Shown piece after piece: positions 23,510 through 32,133 of a stretch of DNA of 38,932 bases. The notes under the pieces were generated by a model, which did no database searches, was not told the DNA's origin, and saw nothing but the letters and a program-made list of their open reading frames with translations. The translations under genes and the position numbers were made by a program. How positions within the stretch are numbered: the stretch's first letter is position 1; every line of letters begins with the position of its first letter. Origin of the DNA: Lachnospiraceae bacterium (GTDB lineage Bacteria > Bacillota > Clostridia > Lachnospirales > Lachnospiraceae); the NCBI GenBank assembly GCA_004558185.1, contig SFDP01000023.1, positions 1 to 38,932 of the forward strand. Direction: 5' to 3'.

Positions 23510-24385
23510 CTAAGTATCGATTGACAGTCCATTGGCAGAGGGGGTAATCCGACTCTGCTTGCGAAACTCCCGGGGAGAGCAGTGATGCTGCTTTTTGAAA
23601 ATCTGAGAAAAATAGCTGGGTGAGGAAAAACCGCAAATATGGCTGATTAAGGCCAGAGATAGATCGGTAGTAGTCAGCAAATGGGCACCTTCATCAATCC
23701 TTTTGGAAATAAGATAGTTTATGGGTGATATACCGTACTCCTCGGCGAAAGCATGAGCCAGATGGAATTTGCTGACATGGGAAATTTCGGCCAGATGATC
23801 CAAGGTGATATTTTCCTTGTAATGCTGGTCGATATAGCGACGGATATGGCTGCTGAGCCTGCTGGTTTTTTTGGTTACCGGAGCCAGGGTGGTAGAAAAG
23901 TTGGTTTGGCGCTCCAGAAGAAGAACCAGAATTTCCATCAGGTTCTGGCAGATAATCTCATGACCGGGTATCTTCTCCTCTATTTCATACAGCATTTTCT
24001 GAAGATAAAACAGAATGGTGTCCTGTATACTCTTAAAATTAACGATACGGTAGTTCAGATCCTGGTGCTCTGAATCGGGTGGAAGCTCCAGACCTTCAAT
24101 GCCCAGGACAATATATTTAAAGGTAGAACCGTTCAGGCTGAGCTCTGTATGGAGGACACGTGGATTGATAATCACCAGATCGTTGACGGATACAGGATAG
24201 GTCTCTCCTTCAATAAAAAACTGACCTTCACCTTCTACGATATAGAAGAGCTCGGCACAATGATGGGTGTGCTGCATACTGTGCCAGTCGCCGCCGTAGG
24301 TGGCCTGACTTACATACAGCAGTTTTGCAGTTTTGCGTAGGGAATCGTCTTGATGCAAGGATAAATCATAGCGATCTGTACTCAT
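23510..24385 (-). CDS. AraC-family regulator (unit B), 291 aa
   Basis: It has the same architecture as the 17453-18304 protein: a cupin sensor (MQHTHHCAELFYIVEGEGQF) and two C-terminal helix-turn-helices (ITLDHLAEISHVSKFHLAHA and SLALISHICGFSSPSYFSQI). The two share long identical stretches, so one arose by duplication. It is divergent from the second binding-protein gene and presumably controls it. Its 3' end carries an inverted repeat TCGAT/ATCGA over the stop codon, between it and the convergent beta-helix gene. Confidence 0.9.
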   Translation of the reverse strand: MSTDRYDLSLHQDDSLRKTAKLLYVSQATYGGDWHSMQHTHHCAELFYIVEGEGQFFIEGETYPVSVNDLVIINPRVLHTELSLNGSTFKYIVLGIEGLELPPDSEHQDLNYRIVNFKSIQDTILFYLQKMLYEIEEKIPGHEIICQNLMEILVLLLERQTNFSTTLAPVTKKTSRLSSHIRRYIDQHYKENITLDHLAEISHVSKFHLAHAFAEEYGISPINYLISKRIDEGAHLLTTTDLSLALISHICGFSSPSYFSQIFKKQHHCSPREFRKQSRITPSANGLSIDT

Positions 24386-24440
24386 AATACCTCATTTCTC
24401 ATCCCCAACCGGGATGCCTGAAAGGATGGATGCTCATAAT

Positions 24441-24470
24441 AGGTATCATCGTTAGGGGCTTTTGACCCTG
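24441..24470 (-). repeat. Interspersed palindromic element, copy 1
   Basis: On the minus strand this reads AGGGTCAAAAGCCCCTAAC, then one differing base, then ATGATACCT. The same 29-30 bases, with one change, occur on the plus strand at 38848-38876. It lies just upstream of the AraC gene. Confidence 0.7.
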
Positions 24471-24750
24471 ATACTTTACTAAAATAATAAATATTTCAAA
24501 AGAGAAAAACAAGATTATTATAGAATTACTAAAAAACCAAAAGAGATTATAGCTGTATTATAAAGGGAGGGGAGAAAAAATGCAAGGTTAGGAAAAAACG
24601 AATGTGACAAGAAGGCGGTTATTGTGACAAAAAAACAAGGAAAAAGAAAAGCACAGAACAATATGCATAAAAATTAATATTCCAATTTATTGATTTTAGA
24701 TAAAAATTACAAATTTAGCAAGATTCATAAAAAACTACGCAAAAAGAAGA

Positions 24751-24778
24751 TTGAATCGTTTTCCTAAAAGAATATACT
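24751..24778 (+). promoter_or_regulatory. Promoter of sugar ABC operon B
   Basis: TTGAAT (24751-24756) and TATACT (24773-24778) are 16 nt apart, mirroring the operon A promoter. Confidence 0.6.
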
Positions 24779-24829
24779 GAAATCACAACAGCAGAGCAAA
24801 AGCACTGTTTAAGATGAAGGAGGAAAACG

Positions 24830-26251
24830 ATGAAAAAGAGATTTTTAAGTGCACTTTTAGGCTTAAGCCTGGTTGCTACCCTCTTGGTAGGCTGTGGCGG
24901 CTCCGGTCAGACTACTTCCGGTACGAATGCGGAACCGGCAGCTTCTGCACAGTCAGAGGCAGCAACAGATGCATCACAGACAGACGCAGCGCAGACAGAC
25001 ACAGGTTTACAGGGAACGCTGAAGGTGGCAGCCTTTAATGGCGGCTATGGCAGTGAAATCTGGGATGCGGTTACGGCTAAATTTATGGAGAATAATCCCG
25101 GTGTTACCATTGAGCTTACCTGTGAGAAGAATCTGGAAGAGGTAATCAGCCCTCTGATGAAGGCCGGTGATTATCCTGACTTTGTGTATCTGGCACTTGG
25201 CCGTGAATTGGCGTTGCCTGAAACACTGCTGAAGGATAATGCCATTATGGACATTACCGATGTGCTGTCCATGCAGGTTCCCGGTGAGGGAGTGACTGTG
25301 GGAGAAAAGATTATTCCCGGATTCACTGACACACTGGTAACCAATCCCAACGGTGATGGCAAAACCTATCTTGCACCCATGTTCTACAGTCCCTGCGGAC
25401 TTTGGTATGATGCCAATCTGTTAGAAACCAAGGGCTGGGAGGTTCCTCAGACCTGGGAAGAGATGTGGGCTTTGGGGGACAAGGCAAAGGCAGAAGGCAT
25501 CTCCTTATTTACCTATCCTGTAGCAGGATATTTTGATGCATTCATGTTTGGTCTGTTGACCCAGGCAGGTGGTGCAGAGTTTTACAATAGGGCAATGAGC
25601 TACGAGGATGGTATCTGGGAAACCGAAGAGGCTACCAAGGTATTTGAAATCGTTGGAAAGCTTGCTACATATATGGAACCTACCACTGTAGGTAATGCAA
25701 ATAGTGACAACTTTAAAAAGAATCAGCAGTTGGTATTGGATGACAAAGCAATCTTCATGCCTAATGGTAACTGGATTATCGGTGAAATGGCAGATGCACC
25801 CAGAGCAGAAGGATTTAAGTGGGGATTCTGTCCGCTTCCGGCAATCGAAAAGGGCGGTGACAGATGTGCATTCACCTTCTTCGAGCAGGCATGGATTCCG
25901 GCAGGGGCTCAAAATCCTGAGTTGGCAAAGGCATTCATGGCTTACTTATACAGCGATGAGGCGGCAGAAATTTTTGCTACTGCAGGTGCCAGCCCGGCTA
26001 TTATGCCTATCGAAGGTGTGAGCAAATACATTTCTGATGAAGAAACCAAGATGATCTACTCCATTTATGATACCGGTGCAATCGCTTCCATGGGTGGCTT
26101 CCAGTCTACTCAGGCAGTTGAAGGTGTAAGCATGAAGGAAACTCTGTTCTTCACGATTGACAGTATCGTAACCGGAGATAAAACGGTGGAAGAATGGCAG
26201 AAGGCAGTAGAAGAAGTGAGTGACCAGCTTAGAGCAGCTATCGTGAAGTAA
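24830..26251 (+). CDS. Sugar ABC transporter binding lipoprotein (unit B), 473 aa
   Basis: The lipobox is LLVGCGGSG (C22), followed by a Ser/Thr/Ala/Gln linker. The mature protein resembles NgcE-type N-acetylglucosamine/diacetylchitobiose-binding proteins: FNGGYGSEIWDAVTAKFMEN, then NGNWIIGEM and AFTFFEQAWIPAGA. It is probably the receptor for an amino-sugar disaccharide, in keeping with the GH112 phosphorylase at the end of the same operon. AGGAGG precedes the ATG. A stem-loop with a T run follows it, so it is likely made in excess over the permeases. Confidence 0.92.
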   Translation: MKKRFLSALLGLSLVATLLVGCGGSGQTTSGTNAEPAASAQSEAATDASQTDAAQTDTGLQGTLKVAAFNGGYGSEIWDAVTAKFMENNPGVTIELTCEKNLEEVISPLMKAGDYPDFVYLALGRELALPETLLKDNAIMDITDVLSMQVPGEGVTVGEKIIPGFTDTLVTNPNGDGKTYLAPMFYSPCGLWYDANLLETKGWEVPQTWEEMWALGDKAKAEGISLFTYPVAGYFDAFMFGLLTQAGGAEFYNRAMSYEDGIWETEEATKVFEIVGKLATYMEPTTVGNANSDNFKKNQQLVLDDKAIFMPNGNWIIGEMADAPRAEGFKWGFCPLPAIEKGGDRCAFTFFEQAWIPAGAQNPELAKAFMAYLYSDEAAEIFATAGASPAIMPIEGVSKYISDEETKMIYSIYDTGAIASMGGFQSTQAVEGVSMKETLFFTIDSIVTGDKTVEEWQKAVEEVSDQLRAAIVK

Positions 26252-26287
26252 AGTCATACATTGCATGAAAGCTTCAGGCTTAAACAG

Positions 26288-26320
26288 GCGGTGGGTAATG
26301 GAAGTTACTCACCGCTTTTT
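26288..26320 (+). terminator. Partial terminator between binding protein and permeases
   Basis: GCGGTG-G-GTAA pairs with TTAC-T-CACCGC and is followed by TTTTT. It stands inside the operon, a common device for lowering expression of permeases relative to the abundant binding protein. Confidence 0.7.
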
Positions 26321-26341
26321 AAAGGAAGTTGGAGGTAATCC

Positions 26342-27256
26342 ATGGAAAAGAAAAAGAATAAGGGAGTGCGGCGGAGTGCCTTTATTTTCTGCTGCGTTGC
26401 CCCTGCATCGATTTTGCTTTTTATTTTTATGATTCTTCCCACATTTAATGTCTTTAAAATGTCCTTGTATAAATGGGGAGGATATTCCGTTGAAAAGAAC
26501 TTTGTAGGACTGCAGAATTTTCGGATATTGGCAGGAGACATGAAATTTTTGCGCTCCATGCAGAATTCTATCTTGATTATCGTTGTAGTGACAGTGGTTA
26601 CTATGGCTCTGGCAATCATTTTTGCTGCGATTCTCAGCAGATGTAAGGTAAAAGGGCAGGGAATATTCCGTATCATTTTTTATATTCCCAATATTTTATC
26701 CATAGTCGTAATTTCTGCTATTTTTTCTGCTATTTATGATCAGAGAGATGGCTTGCTGAATTCCATAATTTATCTGTTCAGACCGGTAGGAGAAAATGGA
26801 GAGGGACTGATTGCCTGGCTGGGAAATCAACGGCTGGTCATTTGGGCGGTGGTCATTGCCATGATCTGGCAGGCCATTGGTTATTATATGGTTATGTATA
26901 TGGCCAGTATGGCCAGTGTGCCGGAGAGTATCTATGAATCCGCTGCAATTGAGGGAGCGGGAGGGCTCACACAGTTTTTTACCATGACGCTGCCTCTGAT
27001 TTGGGGGAATATCAGAAACACCCTTACCTTTTTCATCATCAGTACCATTAATTTAAGCTTTACTCTGGTTAAGGCAATGACAGAGGGCAAGCCGGATGGT
27101 GCTTCAGATGTATTCCTCAATTATATGTACAATCAGGCCTATACCAATTCTTCCTATGGCTATGGTATGGCCATCGGTGTAGTTGTGTTCGTCTTTTCCT
27201 TTGCCCTTTCCGGTATCGTTAATCTGGTAACCCGGAGAGAGCCATTGGAATTTTAG
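26342..27256 (+). CDS. Sugar ABC permease 1 (unit B), 304 aa
   Basis: This NgcF/UgpA-like permease has six helices and an EAA loop YESAAIEGAGGLTQFFTMTL, then PLIWGN. GGAGG precedes the ATG. It forms the channel with the following permease; the ATPase is encoded elsewhere. Confidence 0.9.
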   Translation: MEKKKNKGVRRSAFIFCCVAPASILLFIFMILPTFNVFKMSLYKWGGYSVEKNFVGLQNFRILAGDMKFLRSMQNSILIIVVVTVVTMALAIIFAAILSRCKVKGQGIFRIIFYIPNILSIVVISAIFSAIYDQRDGLLNSIIYLFRPVGENGEGLIAWLGNQRLVIWAVVIAMIWQAIGYYMVMYMASMASVPESIYESAAIEGAGGLTQFFTMTLPLIWGNIRNTLTFFIISTINLSFTLVKAMTEGKPDGASDVFLNYMYNQAYTNSSYGYGMAIGVVVFVFSFALSGIVNLVTRREPLEF

Positions 27257-27270
27257 AAGGGAGGGTTTGG

Positions 27271-28155
27271 ATGAAAAAACAATATTCCATATCCAGAAAA
27301 CTGAACATCTCTTTTATTTACATTGTACTTATTTTGTTTGCCGTGTCCATCGTAATCCCGGTGGCCTGGGTATTTATGGCCTCCCTCAAAGAAAATTCAG
27401 AGTTTTACGGACAAAGTCCCTGGGCCTTGCCGAAGGGCTTGTATTTCCAGAACTATATTGATGCTTTTGAAAAAGCAAACATGGGTACCTATATGATCAA
27501 CTCAGTGATCGTTACTGCTCTTGCTTTGCTCTTTCTGTTGATTATCGCTCTTCCGGCAGCCTATGTGCTGTCCCGATATCGTTTCAGAGGAAGTAAGCTG
27601 CTGAATGTGGTATTCATGGGAGGACTTTTTGTAAATGTAAACTATATAGTTGTGCCGATCTTTCTTATGCTGGTGGATGGTGACACGTTTTTGCGAACCC
27701 ATAATTTACCGCCCTTTTTACTCAATAACTTAGTAGTTCTGGCATTGATTTATGCAGCTACTCATTTACCCTTTACGGTATACCTGCTGTCCGGGTATTT
27801 TGTCAGTATTCCCAAGGATTATGAGGAGGCGGCTTTTGTAGATGGGAGCGGTTATACCCATACGATGGTAAAAATTATGATTCCCATGGCAAGGCCTGCA
27901 GTTATTACCATTATTCTTTTTAATTTCCTTGCCTTTTGGAATGAATACATCATAGCCCTTACTTTAATGACCAAGGATAAGTATAAAACACTGCCGGTAG
28001 GACTGATGAATCTGGAAAGCGCTCAAAGAGCAGCAGCCCAGTACGGACAGTTGTATGCTGGTCTGGTAATCGTTATGCTGCCTACCCTGATCTTGTATAT
28101 GATTGTACAGAAGCGTCTGACACAGGGAATGAGCCTGGGTGGCCTTAAGGGATAA
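27271..28155 (+). CDS. Sugar ABC permease 2 (unit B), 294 aa
   Basis: This NgcG/UgpE-like permease has six helices with the EAA loop YEEAAFVDGSGYTHTMVKIM, then IPMARPA. AGGGAGG lies upstream of the ATG. It is directly followed by the small DUF6903-like gene. Confidence 0.9.
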   Translation: MKKQYSISRKLNISFIYIVLILFAVSIVIPVAWVFMASLKENSEFYGQSPWALPKGLYFQNYIDAFEKANMGTYMINSVIVTALALLFLLIIALPAAYVLSRYRFRGSKLLNVVFMGGLFVNVNYIVVPIFLMLVDGDTFLRTHNLPPFLLNNLVVLALIYAATHLPFTVYLLSGYFVSIPKDYEEAAFVDGSGYTHTMVKIMIPMARPAVITIILFNFLAFWNEYIIALTLMTKDKYKTLPVGLMNLESAQRAAAQYGQLYAGLVIVMLPTLILYMIVQKRLTQGMSLGGLKG

Positions 28156-28167
28156 AAGGAGGACAGG

Positions 28168-28335
28168 ATGAAAGAAAAGCTGATCATTATCACTAATCTC
28201 GTTTTATTTATTGTTTTTATGAGTTTTATCATTGTAGGCCAGAGAACGGTAGGGTACAGTCATTTGGTATTAATGCTGTTCGGATTGGCGGGACTTTTGT
28301 GTATGCTTTATTTTTATAATAAAAGATATAGATGA
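28168..28335 (+). CDS. DUF6903-like small membrane protein, 55 aa
   Basis: This short gene encodes two membrane helices (about residues 5-23 and 31-50), beginning MKEKLIIITNLVLFIVFMSF, with a basic C-terminus. A GGAGGA site precedes the ATG. Its length and place after a pair of NgcFG-like permeases match proteins I recall as DUF6903, which accompany this type of sugar transporter. It may assist the permease complex. It runs up to the ribosome site of the sulfatase gene. Confidence 0.75.
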   Translation: MKEKLIIITNLVLFIVFMSFIIVGQRTVGYSHLVLMLFGLAGLLCMLYFYNKRYR

Positions 28336-28349
28336 AAATGGAGGAAACG

Positions 28350-29711
28350 ATGGCAAGGCCGAATATTCTATTCTATTTTACGGATCAGCAGAGGTGGGAC
28401 ACCATTGGCTGCTATGGTCAATCGCTGCAGATTACACCTAATCTTGACCGATTGGCAGAATTGGGAACGGTGTTTACTGAGGCCTATACACCTCAGCCGG
28501 TATGCGGTCCCTGCAGGGCAATTTTTCAAACCGGTCTCTATCCTACACAGACCGGCTGCTTTAAAAATGGGATATCACTTCCAGGAGAGGTGAAGACTGT
28601 AGCCCAGTATATGGAAGAGGCAGGATATGACTGTGCATATGTAGGAAAATGGCATCTGGCCAGTGATGATGCCGACAGCATCAGACCTGAAGCCGACTAC
28701 CGAACCGACCCTATTCCGTTGGAGAAAAGAGGGGGCTATAAAGGCTTTTGGCGTGTGGCTGATGTATTGGAATTCACTTCCCATGGTTATGATGGGTATG
28801 TTTATGATGAAGAGGGGAATAAGTGTGAGTTTCAGGGCTACAGAGCAGACTGCATTACCGATTATGGATTGGAATATCTGGAGCAGCGGGAAGAAAAGGA
28901 TAAGCCGTTTTTTCTGACGATTTCCCACATTGAGCCTCACCATCAGAATGATCGCAGGCATTATGAGGGGCCGGAAGGCTCCAGAGAGACTTTCAGGGAT
29001 TATTCCCTTCCGGGAGATTTGAAGGCTCTGGGAGGAAATGCTAAAGAAGAGTATCCGGATTATTTGGGATGCTGCAAAAGTCTGGATGATAACTTGGGCA
29101 GGATAATCCTGAAATTAAAGGAAAAAGGGCTGTATGACAACACTGTCATTATCTATGCCTCCGACCATGGCTCTCATTTTCAGACCAGAAATAAAGATAA
29201 GCATCTGAACGGAGGGGATGATTATAAAAGATCCTGCCATTCAGCCTGCCTTCATGTTCCGCTGATTATCAGCGGGCCGGGGTTTCATGGAGGGAAGAGA
29301 GTGGGCGAGCTGGTCAGCACAGTGAGCCTGCCGAAAACTATTTTGTCCGCTGCGGGCATAGATATTGGAGATAAAATGGCCGGCGAAGATCTGCATACTC
29401 TGGTAGAGGGGGAGTGTGAGGGAAGAGTCAACGAAGTGTTCGCTCAAATCAGTGAAAGTCGTGTTGGCCGTTGTATAAGAACAGAGGATTATCTATTCAG
29501 TGTCTATGCCCCGGGGAAAAATGGATTTGAATATGCAGACAGTGAGGAATATGTACCGGATTTTCTTTATGACTTAAAGAAGGATCCCTATGAGCTGTGT
29601 AATCTGGCAGAGGATGCCGATTATCGCCTTATCATGGAGGAGCTTGCTCTGCGTCTAAAGGCACAGATGGTTCTTGCAGGCGAAAAGGAGCCGATCATCA
29701 GGATAGAGTAA
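28350..29711 (+). CDS. Sulfatase (Cys-type), 453 aa
   Basis: This enzyme removes sulfate esters from a sugar in the cytoplasm (no signal peptide). The alkaline-phosphatase-like core is complete: D12 in FTDQQRWD, the formylglycine site C52-G-P-C-R56, GKWHLA and SDHGSH. The family consensus has Ser or Ala before the Arg; here it is Cys. A Cys-type enzyme requires an anaerobic sulfatase-maturing radical SAM protein, not found in this window. A start at 28332 is rejected in favour of 28350, which follows GGAGGA. Co-transcription with the GH112 gene suggests a sulfated galacto-N-biose-type substrate. Confidence 0.9.
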   Translation: MARPNILFYFTDQQRWDTIGCYGQSLQITPNLDRLAELGTVFTEAYTPQPVCGPCRAIFQTGLYPTQTGCFKNGISLPGEVKTVAQYMEEAGYDCAYVGKWHLASDDADSIRPEADYRTDPIPLEKRGGYKGFWRVADVLEFTSHGYDGYVYDEEGNKCEFQGYRADCITDYGLEYLEQREEKDKPFFLTISHIEPHHQNDRRHYEGPEGSRETFRDYSLPGDLKALGGNAKEEYPDYLGCCKSLDDNLGRIILKLKEKGLYDNTVIIYASDHGSHFQTRNKDKHLNGGDDYKRSCHSACLHVPLIISGPGFHGGKRVGELVSTVSLPKTILSAAGIDIGDKMAGEDLHTLVEGECEGRVNEVFAQISESRVGRCIRTEDYLFSVYAPGKNGFEYADSEEYVPDFLYDLKKDPYELCNLAEDADYRLIMEELALRLKAQMVLAGEKEPIIRIE

Positions 29712-29769
29712 AACAACCAGGGGAAAAAGTATTGGGAATTAAAGAGCAGAGAGGAGATTATGTATCTTT

Positions 29770-31944
29770 ATGATGAAAGAGAAGCAAACAGGAAGAGTGA
29801 CTATTCCAACCAATTTGGACATTGTTCCCGAAACAATCGAGATAATGAAACGCTGGGGGGCAGATGCCATCCGGGATTGTGACGGTACAGAGTTTCCCGA
29901 AGAACTGACACGCACAGGAGCAAAAATTTATTCTACCTATTATACCACCAGAAAGGATAATGTGTGGGCAAAGGCTAACCCGGATGAGGTTCAGCAGTGT
30001 TATATCATGACCGGCTTTTATACGGCAGTAGAGGATACGCTGGAAATTCCTCTCATGCAGGGAATCTCCGATGAGTTGATGCAGGTGAATACCCGAGATG
30101 ATATCAGCAGATGGTGGGAGGTGATGGATCGTACCACAGGTCAGCCTGTAGCGCCAACCGACTGGGATTATGAAGAAAAAAAAGGCTGTGTAGTCCTTCA
30201 TAAGCCTTCGGCCTTTCATGAGTATACGGTTAGCTTTCTGGCTTATATTATCTGGGATCCGGTACATATGTATAATGCAGTGACCAATGAGTGGAAGGAT
30301 TTTGAACACCAGATCACCTTCGATGTACGCCAGCCTAAAACTCATAAATTTTCCATGGAGAGACTGCGGAAATTCTGTGAAGCTCACCCCTATGTAAATG
30401 TGATTCGCTACACTACGTTTTTTCATCAGTTTACCCTTGTATTTGATGAATTAAAGCGTGAGAAGTATGTTGACTGGTATGGTTATTCTGCCTCTGTCAG
30501 TCCCTATATTCTGGAGCAGTTTGAACAGGAGGTAGGCTATCCCTTCAGGCCTGAATATATTATAGACCAGGGCTACTACAATAATCAGTACCGTATACCC
30601 AGTAAGGAATTCAAAGATTTTCAGGCCTTCCAGAGAAGAGAAGTGGCTAAGCTGGCAAAAGAAATGGTGGACATTACCCATGAATATGGCAAAGAGGCTA
30701 TGATGTTTTTAGGCGATCACTGGATCGGCACAGAGCCATTTATGGAGGAGTTTGCCACCATTGGACTGGATGCTCTTGTGGGAAGTGTGGGAAATGGTTC
30801 TACTCTGAGGCTGATTTCTGATGTAGAAGGGGTAAAATATCGGGAGGGAAGATTTTTACCCTACTTTTTCCCGGATGTATTTCATAAAGGGGGAGACCCT
30901 ATTAAGGAGGCCAGGGAAAACTGGGTGACCGCCAGAAGAGCAATTTTGAGAAAGCCCATTGACCGGATCGGTTATGGAGGCTATCTGAAGCTGGCATTGG
31001 ATTTTCCGGAATTTGTTGACTATGTGGAATCCGTCTGCAATGAATTCAGAGAGTTATATGAGAATGCAAAAGGAACCACTCCCCACTGTGTAAAGACGGT
31101 AGCGGTACTGAATAGCTGGGGAAAAATCCGTAAATGGGGAAATCATATGGTGCATCATGCCCTGTATCAGAAGCAGAACTACAGTTATGCAGGAATTATT
31201 GAAGCGCTGTCCGGTGCTCCCTTTGATGTTCGCTTTATTTCCTTTGAGGATATGGAAAAGGAGCCTGATATACTAAATGACATAGATGTCATTATAAATG
31301 TAGGAGATGCTGACACGGCTCATACCGGTGGTGACGCATGGGAAAACCCGGTGATTATTTCAGCTATTCGTGAATTTATCTATCGTGGCGGTGGCTTTAT
31401 CGGAGTAGGTGAGCCTTCCGGGCATCAGTTCCAGGGGCACTTCTTCCAATTGGCTTCCATACTGGGTGTGGAGAAGGAAACCGGCTTTACTCTAAATTAT
31501 GATAAATACAATTGGGAGGAGCATTCGGATCACTTTATTCTGGAGGATGCCACAAAGGAAGTGGACTTTGGAGAAGGAAAGAAGAATATCTTTGCCTATG
31601 AAGGTACAAAGATTCTGGTACAGAGAGAGAAGGAGGTGCAGATGGCAGTAAACTCCTTCGGTAAGGGGCGTGCAGTTTATATCAGTGGCTTGCCCTACAG
31701 CTTTGAGAACAGCAGGATATTGTATCGAAGCATTTTGTGGAGTGCCTCCAGTGAGCATGAGCTGTATAAATGGTTTTCCTCCAATTTCAATGTAGAGGTT
31801 CATGCTTATGTGAAGAACAAAAAATACTGTGTGGTAAATAATACCTATGAGCCTCAGATCACTACGGTATACCGGGGGGATGGCAGCAGCTTTGAACTGG
31901 TTATGGAAGCTAATGAAATTAAGTGGTATGAGATTCAGGAGTGA
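29770..31944 (+). CDS. lnpA: GH112 beta-1,3-galactosyl-N-acetylhexosamine phosphorylase, 724 aa
   Basis: This enzyme splits galacto-N-biose or lacto-N-biose with phosphate into galactose 1-phosphate and GalNAc or GlcNAc. The hallmark N-terminus PTNLDIVPETIEIMKRWG, then ADAIRDCDGTEFP, is present. The central barrel carries GDHWIGTEP with D316, in the position of the catalytic acid as I recall it for the Bifidobacterium enzyme. The length is typical of the family. It has no signal peptide. The ribosome site GAGGAG is 13 nt from the ATG, rather far, and an out-of-frame ATG lies at 29760. It is last in operon B and a terminator starts in its stop codon. Confidence 0.93.
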   Translation: MMKEKQTGRVTIPTNLDIVPETIEIMKRWGADAIRDCDGTEFPEELTRTGAKIYSTYYTTRKDNVWAKANPDEVQQCYIMTGFYTAVEDTLEIPLMQGISDELMQVNTRDDISRWWEVMDRTTGQPVAPTDWDYEEKKGCVVLHKPSAFHEYTVSFLAYIIWDPVHMYNAVTNEWKDFEHQITFDVRQPKTHKFSMERLRKFCEAHPYVNVIRYTTFFHQFTLVFDELKREKYVDWYGYSASVSPYILEQFEQEVGYPFRPEYIIDQGYYNNQYRIPSKEFKDFQAFQRREVAKLAKEMVDITHEYGKEAMMFLGDHWIGTEPFMEEFATIGLDALVGSVGNGSTLRLISDVEGVKYREGRFLPYFFPDVFHKGGDPIKEARENWVTARRAILRKPIDRIGYGGYLKLALDFPEFVDYVESVCNEFRELYENAKGTTPHCVKTVAVLNSWGKIRKWGNHMVHHALYQKQNYSYAGIIEALSGAPFDVRFISFEDMEKEPDILNDIDVIINVGDADTAHTGGDAWENPVIISAIREFIYRGGGFIGVGEPSGHQFQGHFFQLASILGVEKETGFTLNYDKYNWEEHSDHFILEDATKEVDFGEGKKNIFAYEGTKILVQREKEVQMAVNSFGKGRAVYISGLPYSFENSRILYRSILWSASSEHELYKWFSSNFNVEVHAYVKNKKYCVVNNTYEPQITTVYRGDGSSFELVMEANEIKWYEIQE

Positions 31945-31962
31945 GGGGGCTTATGCCCCCTC
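31943..31962 (+). terminator. Terminator of operon B
   Basis: GAGGGGGC-TTAT-GCCCCCTC is a perfect 8-bp GC stem followed by TTGTTTTA. The left arm starts within the lnpA stop codon. Confidence 0.85.
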
Positions 31963-32133
31963 TTGTTTTATGGTGATCAATTGGCGGAAACAAATATATC
32001 ATAAGAATACCTGTATATGGAACAGCTTTGCCTGTTTCGGTGCCTGAATAAAAAAGTCTGCGGAATAGATTTGACAAATTTCCACTTTAGAGAGACAATG
32101 AATACTGCCTTCAGGGCAGAAAGAGTGTGTGAA

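Larger units (their letters stand above)
24386..24829. other. Divergent control region of unit B
   Basis: This is 444 bp without a gene. It includes an interspersed repeat (24441-24470), A-rich sequence and the operon promoter at 24751-24778. Regulator sites cannot be assigned by eye. Confidence 0.6.
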
